Shown here in pieces: positions 54,431 to 63,268 of a DNA stretch of 64,000 bases. The position numbers and the translations under genes are program-made. Numbering within the stretch: position 1 is the stretch's first letter; the number at the start of each line of letters is the position of its first letter. Origin of the DNA: Cognaticolwellia beringensis (GTDB lineage: Bacteria > Pseudomonadota > Gammaproteobacteria > Enterobacterales > Alteromonadaceae). The stretch lies in NCBI RefSeq assembly GCF_002076895.1, contig NZ_CP020465.1, forward strand, positions 3,038,001 to 3,102,000. The letters are read 5' to 3'. A model generated the notes under the pieces. That model made no database searches. It saw nothing but the letters and a program-made list of their open reading frames with translations, and had not been told where the DNA came from.

Positions 54431-56350
54431 TTATTTACTCGCATTATTGAGTTTTTCCGACGTTGTCGCATTACTTTCTACAACACTTGCTTCGTCACTT
54501 TCTGTAATGTCATCACAAGGTGTACCGTCACTTTTTCGACAGGTATTTAATTTCTCTTGCTCATTTCTATCGTTACTCAATACTTGTTTTAAATCTTCGA
54601 TACGTTGTTTTACGGCGATACCATAACTATGATCATCACCCCATAAATCTGCTAACGCGGTTAATGACTCATTATCATGTTTGGCAAATATTTCACCTGC
54701 TCGTTTAGCGTCTGCCGGTTCATTACCCAATAAGGTAAGGGCTTCAACACCTAAGTTAAGCGCAGAATCAAAGGTTTCACGCTTAAATGTCTCAATGCCA
54801 AGGTGCATTAATTGATAAGCATGGCGGCGGTCGATAGCACGAGCGGCAATTTTTAGTTGAGGGTAATGCTTTTTAGCCATGGTCGCTATTTCAAGCACTT
54901 TGTCGGCATCATCAATGGCAATAACGAGTAATTGTGCTTCGCTAGCACCAGAAGCGGTTAGCAAGTCTATACGGGCAGCGTCGCCATAAAATACTTTATT
55001 ACCAAAGCGCCTTAGCAATTCAATTTGGCTTGGACTGTGGTCAAGAATCGATAAGTGATATCCCTGCGCGGTTAATAAGCGGCCAATAACTTGACCAAAA
55101 CGGCCATAGCCAGCAATGATGACATTCTTAGTGGCTTCTATTTGTTCAGGCTTGTCGAACGCTTGTTGTGTATTGTCTTCGCGGTTAATGACTTTTTCAT
55201 AAAACATCAATAGCAAAGGGGCCATTAGCATTGATATGGCAACAACTAAAGTGGTTAACTTGGTTTGTTCAACACTGAGAATTTGTAATGTACTGGTTAG
55301 CGATAACAAGACAAAGGCAAATTCGCCCCCTTGCGCTAACGCTAAGGTAAACAGTAACTTTTGTTTGCTTTTAATGTTAAAAGCGTAAGCAAGGATATAT
55401 AACACGAAAGCTTTAATCACAATAAGTCCGATGACAAAGAGCATGACATTGCTAAATTGTTCGATTAATAACGGAAAATCAATAGATGCACCTACCGTGA
55501 TAAAAAACAGTCCAAGTAATAAACCTTTAAAGGGTTCAATATCGACTTCTAACTCATGTCTAAATTCGCTTTCGGCTAAAACCACACCCGCTAAAAATGT
55601 CCCTAAAGCCGGAGATAAACCAATTTTTTGCATGATGACCGCAATAACAATCACTAAAAACAAAGCGAACAGGGTGAATAGCTCGCGCAAACGTGTTTCC
55701 GCGATATAGCGAAACAGTGGGGTTGCAATGTATTTGCCAGAAAATATTATCGCGGCAATGGTCGCTAGTGATATTAATACTTGTGCGAATACCGGTAGGT
55801 GTTCAATTAAATTACCATGATTTGAGGCAACATGGGATATTTCGCTAAAGGCCAGTAATGGCAATAGTGCTAAAATTGGAATAACGGCAATATCTTGAAA
55901 TAACAGTACAGAGAAGGCGTTTTGACCGGCTTCTTGTTTGATCCAACCTTTCTCAGTCAACGTTTGCAAAACAATAGCAGTTGAAGACAGTGCTAGCATC
56001 AACCCTATGGCTAGTGAGGTTTCCCAGCGCAAGTTTAAGATGAAATAACAAACAGCAAAGAATAACGCTGTAGTGAGTAAAACTTGTAATCCACCTAAGC
56101 CAATAATGGAATGTCTTAACTTCCATAATCGTGAGGGCTGTAACTCTAAGCCCACTAAAAATAGCATCATGACTACACCAAACTCTGCAAAGTGCATAAC
56201 ATCGGTTTGGTCGCCTACAAGCCCGAAAGCAAAGGGACCAATGATGATGCCGGCAATGAGGTAGCCAAGCACGGAGCCCAAGCCTAAACGCTTGGCAATG
56301 GGCACCGCTACTATGGCTGCGGCTAAATAAATGACTGCCATTTCTAACAT
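54431..56350 (-). CDS. KefB/KefC-type monovalent cation:proton antiporter (CPA2)
   Basis: A 639-residue protein: about 12 membrane helices (1-385) and a cytosolic RCK/TrkA-N domain (from about 408, VIIAGYGRFGQVIGRLL, then DAARIDLL). Known Kef systems are potassium efflux channels gated by glutathione adducts, protecting against electrophiles by acidifying the cell. A C-terminal extension of about 60 residues with two Cys (NTCRKSDGTPC) is unusual and could be redox-sensitive. No kefF/kefG-type ancillary gene is adjacent; the azoreductase at 57802 is a flavoprotein of a related fold. Confidence 0.9.
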   Translation of the reverse strand: MLEMAVIYLAAAIVAVPIAKRLGLGSVLGYLIAGIIIGPFAFGLVGDQTDVMHFAEFGVVMMLFLVGLELQPSRLWKLRHSIIGLGGLQVLLTTALFFAVCYFILNLRWETSLAIGLMLALSSTAIVLQTLTEKGWIKQEAGQNAFSVLLFQDIAVIPILALLPLLAFSEISHVASNHGNLIEHLPVFAQVLISLATIAAIIFSGKYIATPLFRYIAETRLRELFTLFALFLVIVIAVIMQKIGLSPALGTFLAGVVLAESEFRHELEVDIEPFKGLLLGLFFITVGASIDFPLLIEQFSNVMLFVIGLIVIKAFVLYILAYAFNIKSKQKLLFTLALAQGGEFAFVLLSLTSTLQILSVEQTKLTTLVVAISMLMAPLLLMFYEKVINREDNTQQAFDKPEQIEATKNVIIAGYGRFGQVIGRLLTAQGYHLSILDHSPSQIELLRRFGNKVFYGDAARIDLLTASGASEAQLLVIAIDDADKVLEIATMAKKHYPQLKIAARAIDRRHAYQLMHLGIETFKRETFDSALNLGVEALTLLGNEPADAKRAGEIFAKHDNESLTALADLWGDDHSYGIAVKQRIEDLKQVLSNDRNEQEKLNTCRKSDGTPCDDITESDEASVVESNATTSEKLNNASK

Positions 56351-56409
56351 AGATTTCTCTTTTTTATTATTTTAATAAACAACTGCATATAAGTATTTTG
56401 TTCACGTTG

Positions 56410-56461
56410 TAATACCATTTTATATAAGGAAGTGGTTACTTCTTTATATAAAATGGTATTA
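56410..56461. repeat. 52-bp near-perfect intergenic palindrome
   Basis: TAATACCATTTTATATAAGG and its complement form 23-24-bp arms with one mismatch around GGTT. Located between the pirin and antiporter genes; TAATACCA-type ends recall short palindromic repeats spread in Alteromonadales and Vibrio genomes. Confidence 0.65.
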
Positions 56462-56607
56462 GCTAGATGAGCATAAAATGTACGTTAATTTCATGCTCAT
56501 CTATAGACTTTTATTTTTCATTTTACCGCTGAAGTATATCGTTTTATTTTATATTACGACATTTTACTTGTTAGCAAGGGGCTGCTAACAAGTACAGTGA
56601 CACGGGC

Positions 56608-57459
56608 TTATAACGGAATAAACTCTTTATCATCACCAGGAATAGTGGGGAATCTACCGTTTTTCCAATCGTCTTTGGCTTGTTCCATTCTTTCTTTAGT
56701 ATAAGCGACAAAATTCCAGTGTAAGTAAGGAACTTTTTGAAATTTTTCACCACCGAGCATGATAAATCGTCCGCCTTCGATCATGGTTATGTCATGATCA
56801 TTTTCGTCTAAAAAAACAAACTCACTTGTCCCATAAGTTTCACCCTTTATTTCAATTTTGCCACTGATAACGAATATTGCCGTTTCTTGTGTTGGGTGCG
56901 GCTTAGTTATGGTGCTTTCTGCTCCGGCCACTACGTCAATATAAAACATCGGTGAATAACTTTTTACCGGTGAGCTTAACCCGTATGCATCACCGACAAT
57001 AAGCCTCATCATGACATCTTTATAAGTCGAGTGTGGTAAGTCTTGTTTTTTAACGTGAATAAAGGCCGGTTCAATTTCAACTTTATCTTCCGGTAATGCT
57101 ATCCAGCATTGTAAGCCGCTAATAGCATGTGGGTTAGCTCTTACTTCAAAAGACTCACGCTCTGAGTGCGTAATACCTTTACCTGCGGTCATCCAATTAA
57201 CATCACCTGGGCTTATTTCAAGGTTATTACCCAGTGAATCGCGATGTAAAATATTCCCGGCAAATAAGTAAGTTAAAGTTGATAGACCAATATGCGGATG
57301 CGGTCTAACATTAATCCCTTTTCCTGCTGGAAAATCATTAGGACCCATTTGGTCAAAGAAAATAAATGGACCTACCATACGTTTCTCTTGATGAGGTAAA
57401 ACGCGTTTTACATGTAAACCACCGAGGTCGTGTTCGATTGATGTTAGCACTTTTGCCAT
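56608..57459 (-). CDS. Pirin-family protein
   Basis: A 283-residue bicupin. Metal-site cupin with VRPHPHIGLSTLTYLFAG, HRDSLGNNLEISPGDVNWMT and AGKGITHSERE; ends with a longer C-terminal cupin (PHPTQETAIFVISGK). It differs in length and sequence from the other pirin at 52702, so the two are paralogues of different subgroups, not a recent duplication. First gene of the minus-strand set, divergent from azoR. Confidence 0.9.
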   Translation of the reverse strand: MAKVLTSIEHDLGGLHVKRVLPHQEKRMVGPFIFFDQMGPNDFPAGKGINVRPHPHIGLSTLTYLFAGNILHRDSLGNNLEISPGDVNWMTAGKGITHSERESFEVRANPHAISGLQCWIALPEDKVEIEPAFIHVKKQDLPHSTYKDVMMRLIVGDAYGLSSPVKSYSPMFYIDVVAGAESTITKPHPTQETAIFVISGKIEIKGETYGTSEFVFLDENDHDITMIEGGRFIMLGGEKFQKVPYLHWNFVAYTKERMEQAKDDWKNGRFPTIPGDDKEFIPL

Positions 57460-57652
57460 GTTGAACTCACTTTTAGTAAATGATTAACGGTTGAACTCCT
57501 GACGATTGTTAATACGAACCGCCACTAGTTCTCATATATTATCTGTTAATAAACTTAACATTCTTTTTAAGGTAACAATATTATTAAAAAGTTAACGATG
57601 CATTCTTTTAAAGTGGATGAGTATTTAGCTTAATCGAAAAAGCTATTTCTAC

Positions 57653-57677
57653 AAACATTCTATTTAATAGAATGTTT
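57653..57677. promoter_or_regulatory. Palindrome in the pirin-azoR intergenic region
   Basis: AAACATTCTATT-T-AATAGAATGTTT, perfect 12-bp arms in the 342-bp gap between divergent genes, 125 bp before azoR. It contains a T-N11-A core and may be the LysR operator. The rest of the gap holds no gene. Confidence 0.5.
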
Positions 57678-57801
57678 TGTGCGTAAATTAGTAATTTTGT
57701 TCTGCTCATTTTTAATCAATACTGTGCTCATCAAATTTACAGCTAGTGTTAATTATTAAGACTAGACCAAGTTAAGATTAATAAAAGAGAAGAGGTTAGC
57801 T

Positions 57802-58395
57802 ATGAACAACATTTTATTCATTAAGTCGTCATTAAATGGTGAGCAGGGTAATTCAACTAAATTAGCGCAAGAGTTAGTGACTAATTTGTCAGCTACTTCG
57901 GAGGTCAAGGTTGTTGACCGAGATCTAGCCAAACAAGCGCTAGCTCATTTAACTCAGGAAGAAATGGCGGCGTGGATGGCACAAGAAAGCGAGCGAACTG
58001 AGCAACAAGCATTGCTTGCTAGCGTTTCTGATAGCTTGATAACAGAATTAACAAAAGCAGATACGCTAGTCGTTGCTATGCCTATGTACAACTTTGGCGT
58101 GCCATCAACCTTTAAAGCTTGGGTAGATAGAGTAGCGCGAGCAGGTGTAACCTTTCGTTACACTGAAAATGGCCCTGTGGGTTTATTAAAAAACAAAAGA
58201 GTTATTGTGGTTGCAGCGCGCGGTGGTATGCATGCAGGCACAACAAGTGATTCGCAAACGCAATACTTAACCAGTTTCTTTAACTTTATTGGTATTGATA
58301 ACATTGATTTTATTTACGCTGAAGGCCTAAACATGCCTGGAGGCGATGAAAGATTTGCCGCCGCACAATCAGTGATAAAAAGCGTTAGCCTGTAA
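57802..58395 (+). CDS. azoR: FMN-dependent NADH azoreductase
   Basis: A 197-residue flavodoxin-fold quinone/azo reductase (formerly AcpD). FMN loop ILFIKSSLNGEQGNSTKLAQ, MPMYNFGVPSTFKAWVDRV and AARGGMHAGT match the family. These enzymes detoxify quinones by two-electron reduction. Ribosome site AGAGG upstream. The DoxX gene follows after 61 bp. Confidence 0.95.
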   Translation: MNNILFIKSSLNGEQGNSTKLAQELVTNLSATSEVKVVDRDLAKQALAHLTQEEMAAWMAQESERTEQQALLASVSDSLITELTKADTLVVAMPMYNFGVPSTFKAWVDRVARAGVTFRYTENGPVGLLKNKRVIVVAARGGMHAGTTSDSQTQYLTSFFNFIGIDNIDFIYAEGLNMPGGDERFAAAQSVIKSVSL

Positions 58396-58456
58396 AAATA
58401 CAGCTGTAACAAATTAAGCAATATTTAACATCATTAACAAGAGTAAGGAATTTAAA

Positions 58457-58900
58457 ATGAAAGCATTATTAGCAAAACTAACCCGTTCAAACGCAGGTTA
58501 CTCGGCATTAGCACTTCGTCTGCCTATTGGGATTATTTTTATGGCCCATGGTGCACAAAAACTGTTTGGCTGGTTTGGTGGCTACGGTCTTGAAGGTACG
58601 GGCGGTTGGATGGAGTCAATTGGTTTGGCACCTGGTTTTATAATGGCGTTATTAGCGGGTAGTGCAGAGTTTTTTGGTGGTTTATTTATTCTGTTAGGTT
58701 TATTAACACGCCCAGCAGCCATTGCACTTTCGTTAACTATGGTTGTAGCGATTTTCTCGGTGCATTTTGCTAATGGTTTATTTATGTCAAATAACGGTTA
58801 TGAGTTTGGTTTAGCCTTGCTAGCAGCGAGTGTTTCATTAGCATTTTCTGGCTCAGGTAAGTTGGCATTGGATAATGTGCTAGCGAAAAAGTTAAGTTAA
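58457..58900 (+). CDS. DoxX-family membrane protein
   Basis: A 147-residue protein with four membrane helices; RLPIGIIFMAHGAQKLFGWFG and GGWMESIGL are the DoxX signature. DoxX proteins take part in thiol/quinone redox and often accompany pirins and azoreductases. TAAGGA ribosome site. Probable operon with azoR. Confidence 0.92.
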   Translation: MKALLAKLTRSNAGYSALALRLPIGIIFMAHGAQKLFGWFGGYGLEGTGGWMESIGLAPGFIMALLAGSAEFFGGLFILLGLLTRPAAIALSLTMVVAIFSVHFANGLFMSNNGYEFGLALLAASVSLAFSGSGKLALDNVLAKKLS

Positions 58901-58967
58901 GCATCATATTCTGCAAAATATACTTCAACCCAGTTTATTTTTAATCTAGGTTGATGGAATACCTTTA

Positions 58968-59014
58968 AAAGACTAAAGTTTACGCCATATTGTTTGGTTG
59001 AAACTTTAGTCTTT
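58968..59014 (+). terminator. Hairpin after doxX
   Basis: AAAGACTAAAGTTT and AAACTTTAGTCTTT, perfect 14-bp arms around a 19-nt loop, followed by CTT. Probable terminator. Confidence 0.6.
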
Positions 59015-59039
59015 CTTCGTTTAAAATTACTAATTAAAG

Positions 59040-59222
59040 CCAGTAAAAAAGTGATATTAAGTGCTAGCGTGATTAATAGTCCGCAATTGCTGAGATTTTC
59101 GGGTGTAGCTCCTGCTGCGGAATTAGCCGAGCATAATATTGATTTGGTGTATGATTTAGCGAGGGCAGTGAAAACTTGCAAAACCATCATGATGCTATTT
59201 TACATTACTTATGTAAGCTGGC
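59040..59222 (+). pseudogene. Frameshifted fragment of a GMC-family oxidoreductase
   Basis: The plus-strand frame reads SKKVILSASVINSPQLLRFS then GVAPAAELAEHNIDLVYDL, the FAD-GMC signature (VILSAGAINSPQLL, SGIGPAAEL) of choline-dehydrogenase-like enzymes. A one-base shift near 59161 moves to another frame that continues ENLQNHHDAILHYLCK, matching GENLQDH. Only about 60 of more than 500 residues remain, with nothing of the FAD-binding N-terminus nearby. Confidence 0.75.
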
Positions 59223-59235
59223 GGCTGATTAACCA

Positions 59236-59472
59236 CAATACTTTCGATGTTAGCCCGTGACTTTGATAGACGATTGCAGGATTTTACGTAACTTTACTGC
59301 GCTCTGAAGCGCGCCATTATCAAGATGACTTAACCCTGTCCTAAGAAATAGCGGGTCTAGATCAAAGTGATAAAGTTGATAACCGTATTGCTTTTTTTAC
59401 TGAGCTAGAAGCTCAATTAATTATCAGCCCATATAATAACTTCAAATTTCATAATGGTTCACCCACACTGTA
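59236..59472 (+). pseudogene. C-terminal remnant of a second miaE
   Basis: In the frame ending at TAA 59470-59472 the translation contains FYVTLLRSEARHYQDDLTLS, then a stop at 59342-59344, then EIAGLDQSDK, NRIAFFTELEAQLI and NFKFHNGSP. It matches the last 60 residues of the intact MiaE at 51061 almost throughout. Upstream the match fades through small indels and ends at the GMC fragment near 59225. No start codon; clearly a pseudogene. Confidence 0.85.
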
Positions 59473-59770
59473 AATTTAATGGCAGTTCTACTCGATAAAT
59501 ATAACCTAATTATGCTTTAATTCAGTATGCTGAAAAATAATCATTAGCTATATCAAATGAATTAAGTAAATGCGCTAAAGCTCACCATTGCAATTGACAG
59601 CAATGGCCAGTTTTAGAAGGTTTAGGGACTATTAGAAAAACCGGTAATATTTAAGTGGTATTATTTTTTATACTAATTGTTTCATCTGGGTATTTAGCTT
59701 TTAACATAACTCAATTAAATTTCAGTGCTTTTATGGGCTATTTATTTATACATTAATAAAGGAATAATTG
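59473..59770. other. Non-coding gap
   Basis: About 300 bp, AT-rich, between the miaE remnant and the DUF885 gene. No gene or strong hairpin; the last 60 bp should hold the promoter of the downstream gene. Confidence 0.4.
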
Positions 59771-61651
59771 ATGCGTTCTTCGATTGCATTGCTTGGAGCA
59801 GTTGTATTTTTGTCTGCTTGCCAACCTAATAGTTCAACACAAACAACCGTCCAAGAATCACCAGCGATAGCAGTGTCTAAAACCGTTACACAAAGCCAGC
59901 TTAGTGAGACAAAGCGCTTAAATGAATGGTTTGCGATTAAATATGAAGCGCAGTTGCAAAATAGCCCTATGATGTTAACTATGTTAGGGCGTAAAGATAA
60001 ATACGACCAAATTGACGACATGACTGAGTCATATCAGCAAGAACAATTAGCATGGCAAGCCGCAAGTGTTGATGAGTTAACGGCTAATTTTGATTACAGT
60101 AAATTAACATCAGAAGCAAAAATGTCGTACGATATTTGGCTTTATTTATACCAACAAGCCAAAACAGCGGCTAAGTTTAATAAACATCGTTATATTTTTG
60201 ATCAATTTGATGGTGCTCAAGCAAGTGTTGCCCAGTTTTTAATTAATTTTCATCGCGTTGATGAGTTAAGTGATATGCAGGCATATATAACTCGTATTGC
60301 TGGTATTAGTACTGCGATTACTCAGTTACTAGAAAGAGCTAAAGTAAATGCAGCTGCCGGTACAAGACCACCAAAGTTTGCCTATGAAGGTGTTATTGAA
60401 CAATCAAATAACCTTATTTCAGGTATACCATTTTCAAACGCAGAAGATGCAAGCGACTCGCCACTGTGGATGGACATTGAACGGAAAATTCGTGGCTTAG
60501 TTGATACAGATGAAATTTCCGTAGATCAAGCACAGGCATTAAAATTTGCGGCTAAAAAGCAGCTGCTTGAGGTTTTTTTACCAAGTTATCAAGCGCTGAT
60601 AGCTTGGTTTGAGAGTGATATTGTTAATACGGTCAGCAATCCTACCGGCGTTTCTTCACAAAAAAATGGTCAGGCGTTTTACAGTCAAATGATTGAAGCA
60701 TCAACAACCACTGAATTAACGGCTGAAGAAATTCATAATATTGGCATTAAAGAAGTTGAGCGTATTACCAACGAGATGATCACAATTAAAGAACGTGTAG
60801 GTTTTAAAGGTGACTTATCGGCATTTTTTGACTTTATTAAAACCGATGAACAGTTCTTTTATTCAAATACCAATATAGGACGACAAGGCTATATTACTGA
60901 TACTGAAATTTATTTAGATTTTATTAATAAGCAGCTACCAAACTACTTTGGTATATTGCCTCAAGCGGGGTTAGTTGTTAAACGTGTTGAAGCCTTTAGA
61001 GAGCAAGATGGTGCAGCACAGCATTATGCGCCTGGTACACCTGACGGCAGTCGTCCCGGGGTTTATTACGCACATTTATCTGACATGTTATCGATGCCAA
61101 AGAATGAAATGGAAGGGGTTGCTTACCATGAGGGAAACCCTGGCCATCATATGCAAATTTCTATTGCTCAAGAGCTTACTTCAATCCCACAATTTAGAAC
61201 GCAAACAAGCTTTATCGCCTATGTTGAGGGCTGGGGCTTATATGCTGAATTATTAGCAAAAGAAATGGGGGGCTATCAAGATGATTATTCTGATTTTGGC
61301 CGACTAGTAAACGAAATATGGCGCGCGGTTCGCTTGGTCGTTGATACCGGTCTACATGCAAAAGGCTGGACTGAAGAGCAAGCTGTTACATACTTTAAAG
61401 AAAAAACCCCGGTTGCTGAAGACGCTATTATCTCTGAAATCCGTCGATACTTAGTATTACCTGGGCAAGCAACCGCTTATAAAATAGGTATGTTAAAAAT
61501 GCAAGAATTACGTGCAAGTGCGGAACAAAAATTAGGAGATCGTTTCGACATTCGTGGTTTCCACGATACTGTGTTGGGAGGAGGCGCAATGCCATTAGCA
61601 CTATTAGAGCGAAGAGTGAATGACTGGATAAAAAGCCAAATGACAAAATAA
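59771..61651 (+). CDS. DUF885-family lipoprotein, putative metallopeptidase
   Basis: A 626-residue lipoprotein (signal MRSSIALLGAVVFLSAC, lipobox LSAC) of the DUF885 family. The motif YHEGNPGHHMQ (HExxxHH-like) followed by FIAYVEGWGLYAELL is the family's predicted zinc site; members are thought to be M3/M32-related peptidases. The start is ATG 59771 with AGGA upstream; TTG at 59768 would overlap. Single gene. Substrate unknown. Confidence 0.88.
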   Translation: MRSSIALLGAVVFLSACQPNSSTQTTVQESPAIAVSKTVTQSQLSETKRLNEWFAIKYEAQLQNSPMMLTMLGRKDKYDQIDDMTESYQQEQLAWQAASVDELTANFDYSKLTSEAKMSYDIWLYLYQQAKTAAKFNKHRYIFDQFDGAQASVAQFLINFHRVDELSDMQAYITRIAGISTAITQLLERAKVNAAAGTRPPKFAYEGVIEQSNNLISGIPFSNAEDASDSPLWMDIERKIRGLVDTDEISVDQAQALKFAAKKQLLEVFLPSYQALIAWFESDIVNTVSNPTGVSSQKNGQAFYSQMIEASTTTELTAEEIHNIGIKEVERITNEMITIKERVGFKGDLSAFFDFIKTDEQFFYSNTNIGRQGYITDTEIYLDFINKQLPNYFGILPQAGLVVKRVEAFREQDGAAQHYAPGTPDGSRPGVYYAHLSDMLSMPKNEMEGVAYHEGNPGHHMQISIAQELTSIPQFRTQTSFIAYVEGWGLYAELLAKEMGGYQDDYSDFGRLVNEIWRAVRLVVDTGLHAKGWTEEQAVTYFKEKTPVAEDAIISEIRRYLVLPGQATAYKIGMLKMQELRASAEQKLGDRFDIRGFHDTVLGGGAMPLALLERRVNDWIKSQMTK

Positions 61652-61768
61652 CGATTGGATTTGGTGTACTATTTGTTGTGAAATTGGTGTAAATGCCTAA
61701 ACGATAGTTCAGGTTAAATTACTTTATATTGTAATACGCTGAGAATGAGACATGTTAATACACTATTT

Positions 61769-62527
61769 TTACTCAAATGGACTATCCAGTAAATCCATAG
61801 AATCAGGCGTCACCTTCAGCCATGCACCTTGTTCGTACCAGTCACCTAGTACTATGCGTTGCGCTTGTTGATTATTTGCTTTTACGTCATGTACTGCGGG
61901 TCGATGAGTATGCCCATGAATCAAAAGTTGACTTTGGTATTGCTCTAAGCAATGCACGACTTCACTATCAGTGACATCCATAATATCTTGCGACTTCATT
62001 GCTGTTGCTGTCGAACTTTGCTCGCGATAATTGTTGGCAATCTTCCGTCGAACAAATAAGGGTAAACTTTTTATAAGAGCTTGCCACCACCAACTTCGTG
62101 ATTTTTTACGAAAAGCTTGATAGCCAACATCTCGTGTACAAAGGGTATCGCCATGCATAATAACAACAGGCATGCCATATAAGTCTATTAGCGTTACTTC
62201 AGGTAGTAACTCCATACCTGATTGCTTGGCAAAGCGTTTGCCCAATAAAAAGTCGCGATTGCCGTGTATAAAGTAAATTTTACAGCCAAGCACCGATAGG
62301 GCTTTAATCGCCTGAGAAATTTCTAAAAGGAAGGGGCTGTTATCGTCGTCGCCTATCCAATACTCGAATAAATCGCCTAAAATATACAATGTTTGTGCTT
62401 TTGGGGCGTCGTTTTTCAAGAAAGTTAAAAAACAGGCCGTGATGTCGGGCCTGTTTTGTGCGAGATGTAAATCAGCAATAAAATAAGTTAATGCTGATTT
62501 ATTATTCACATGAGAGGTTTCACTCAT
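61769..62527 (-). CDS. lpxH: UDP-2,3-diacylglucosamine diphosphatase LpxH
   Basis: A 252-residue metallophosphoesterase of lipid A synthesis (UDP-2,3-diacylglucosamine to lipid X plus UMP). Metal motifs: FIADLHL, GDLFEYWIGDD, IHGNRDFLLG, MHGDTLCT and HGHTHRP. The start is ATG 62527; a TTG at 62548 would add seven residues. It follows ppiB by about 25 bp on the same strand, the common order. Confidence 0.95.
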   Translation of the reverse strand: MSETSHVNNKSALTYFIADLHLAQNRPDITACFLTFLKNDAPKAQTLYILGDLFEYWIGDDDNSPFLLEISQAIKALSVLGCKIYFIHGNRDFLLGKRFAKQSGMELLPEVTLIDLYGMPVVIMHGDTLCTRDVGYQAFRKKSRSWWWQALIKSLPLFVRRKIANNYREQSSTATAMKSQDIMDVTDSEVVHCLEQYQSQLLIHGHTHRPAVHDVKANNQQAQRIVLGDWYEQGAWLKVTPDSMDLLDSPFE

Positions 62528-62551
62528 ATCATTGACGTCGGTAATCAATAA

Positions 62552-63043
62552 TTACGCTACGATTGTTTCTTCAATGATTATTTCTTCTTTTGGCACATCA
62601 TCGTGAAAACCATTGCGACCCGTATCAACAAGCGTCATTTTATCGACAATGTCCATACCTTCAACCACTTTAGCAAACACACAGTAACCCCAGCCTTGCA
62701 CATCTTCACTTTTAAAATTAAGGAAGTCGTTATCGGCTAAATTAATAAAAAATTGTGCTGAAGCTGAATGTGGCTCTTGCGTACGCGCCATTGCTAAAGT
62801 ACCACGAGCGTTAGCTAAACCATTGTTTGCTTCGTTTTTGATTGATTCACGGCTGTCTTTTTCGTCCATGCCTGATGCGAAACCACCGCCTTGCGCCATA
62901 AAACCTTTAATTACACGGTGAAAAATCGTGCCGTTATAAAAGCCGTCTTCAGCGTATTGTTGGAAGTTTTTTGCAGTAACAGGTGCGTTATCAAAATCTA
63001 ATTCAATTTTAATTTCGCCTAGGGTCGTTTTAAATGTGATCAT
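62552..63043 (-). CDS. ppiB: Peptidyl-prolyl cis-trans isomerase B (cyclophilin)
   Basis: A 163-residue cytoplasmic cyclophilin without signal peptide. [33 protein letters not shown] and [15 protein letters not shown] carry the active-site residues. Divergent from cysS, as in E. coli. Confidence 0.97.
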   Translation of the reverse strand: MITFKTTLGEIKIELDFDNAPVTAKNFQQYAEDGFYNGTIFHRVIKGFMAQGGGFASGMDEKDSRESIKNEANNGLANARGTLAMARTQEPHSASAQFFINLADNDFLNFKSEDVQGWGYCVFAKVVEGMDIVDKMTLVDTGRNGFHDDVPKEEIIIEETIVA

Positions 63044-63268
63044 TGTTTTTTACTCATAAAGCTAAAGGAAATGTAATTAGGTAAATTGTAACTTAATAAA
63101 AAAAAGATTTCTCGGCAAAATTTATTCTAAAAATAATCAGTAAATATTACAGCAAATGCAGCCAAGCTAATGATCCATTGTAATACTTGGGGTACAATTG
63201 CGTAAATCTCCGTGTGGGGATAGTCGAATTTAATCAAGTATTGATATTACATAGGAAAAAGCGCCGTT

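Noticed and set aside
58994..59260. 88-residue frame as a gene
   Set aside because: It contains only a GMC oxidoreductase segment with a frameshift and has no proper start.
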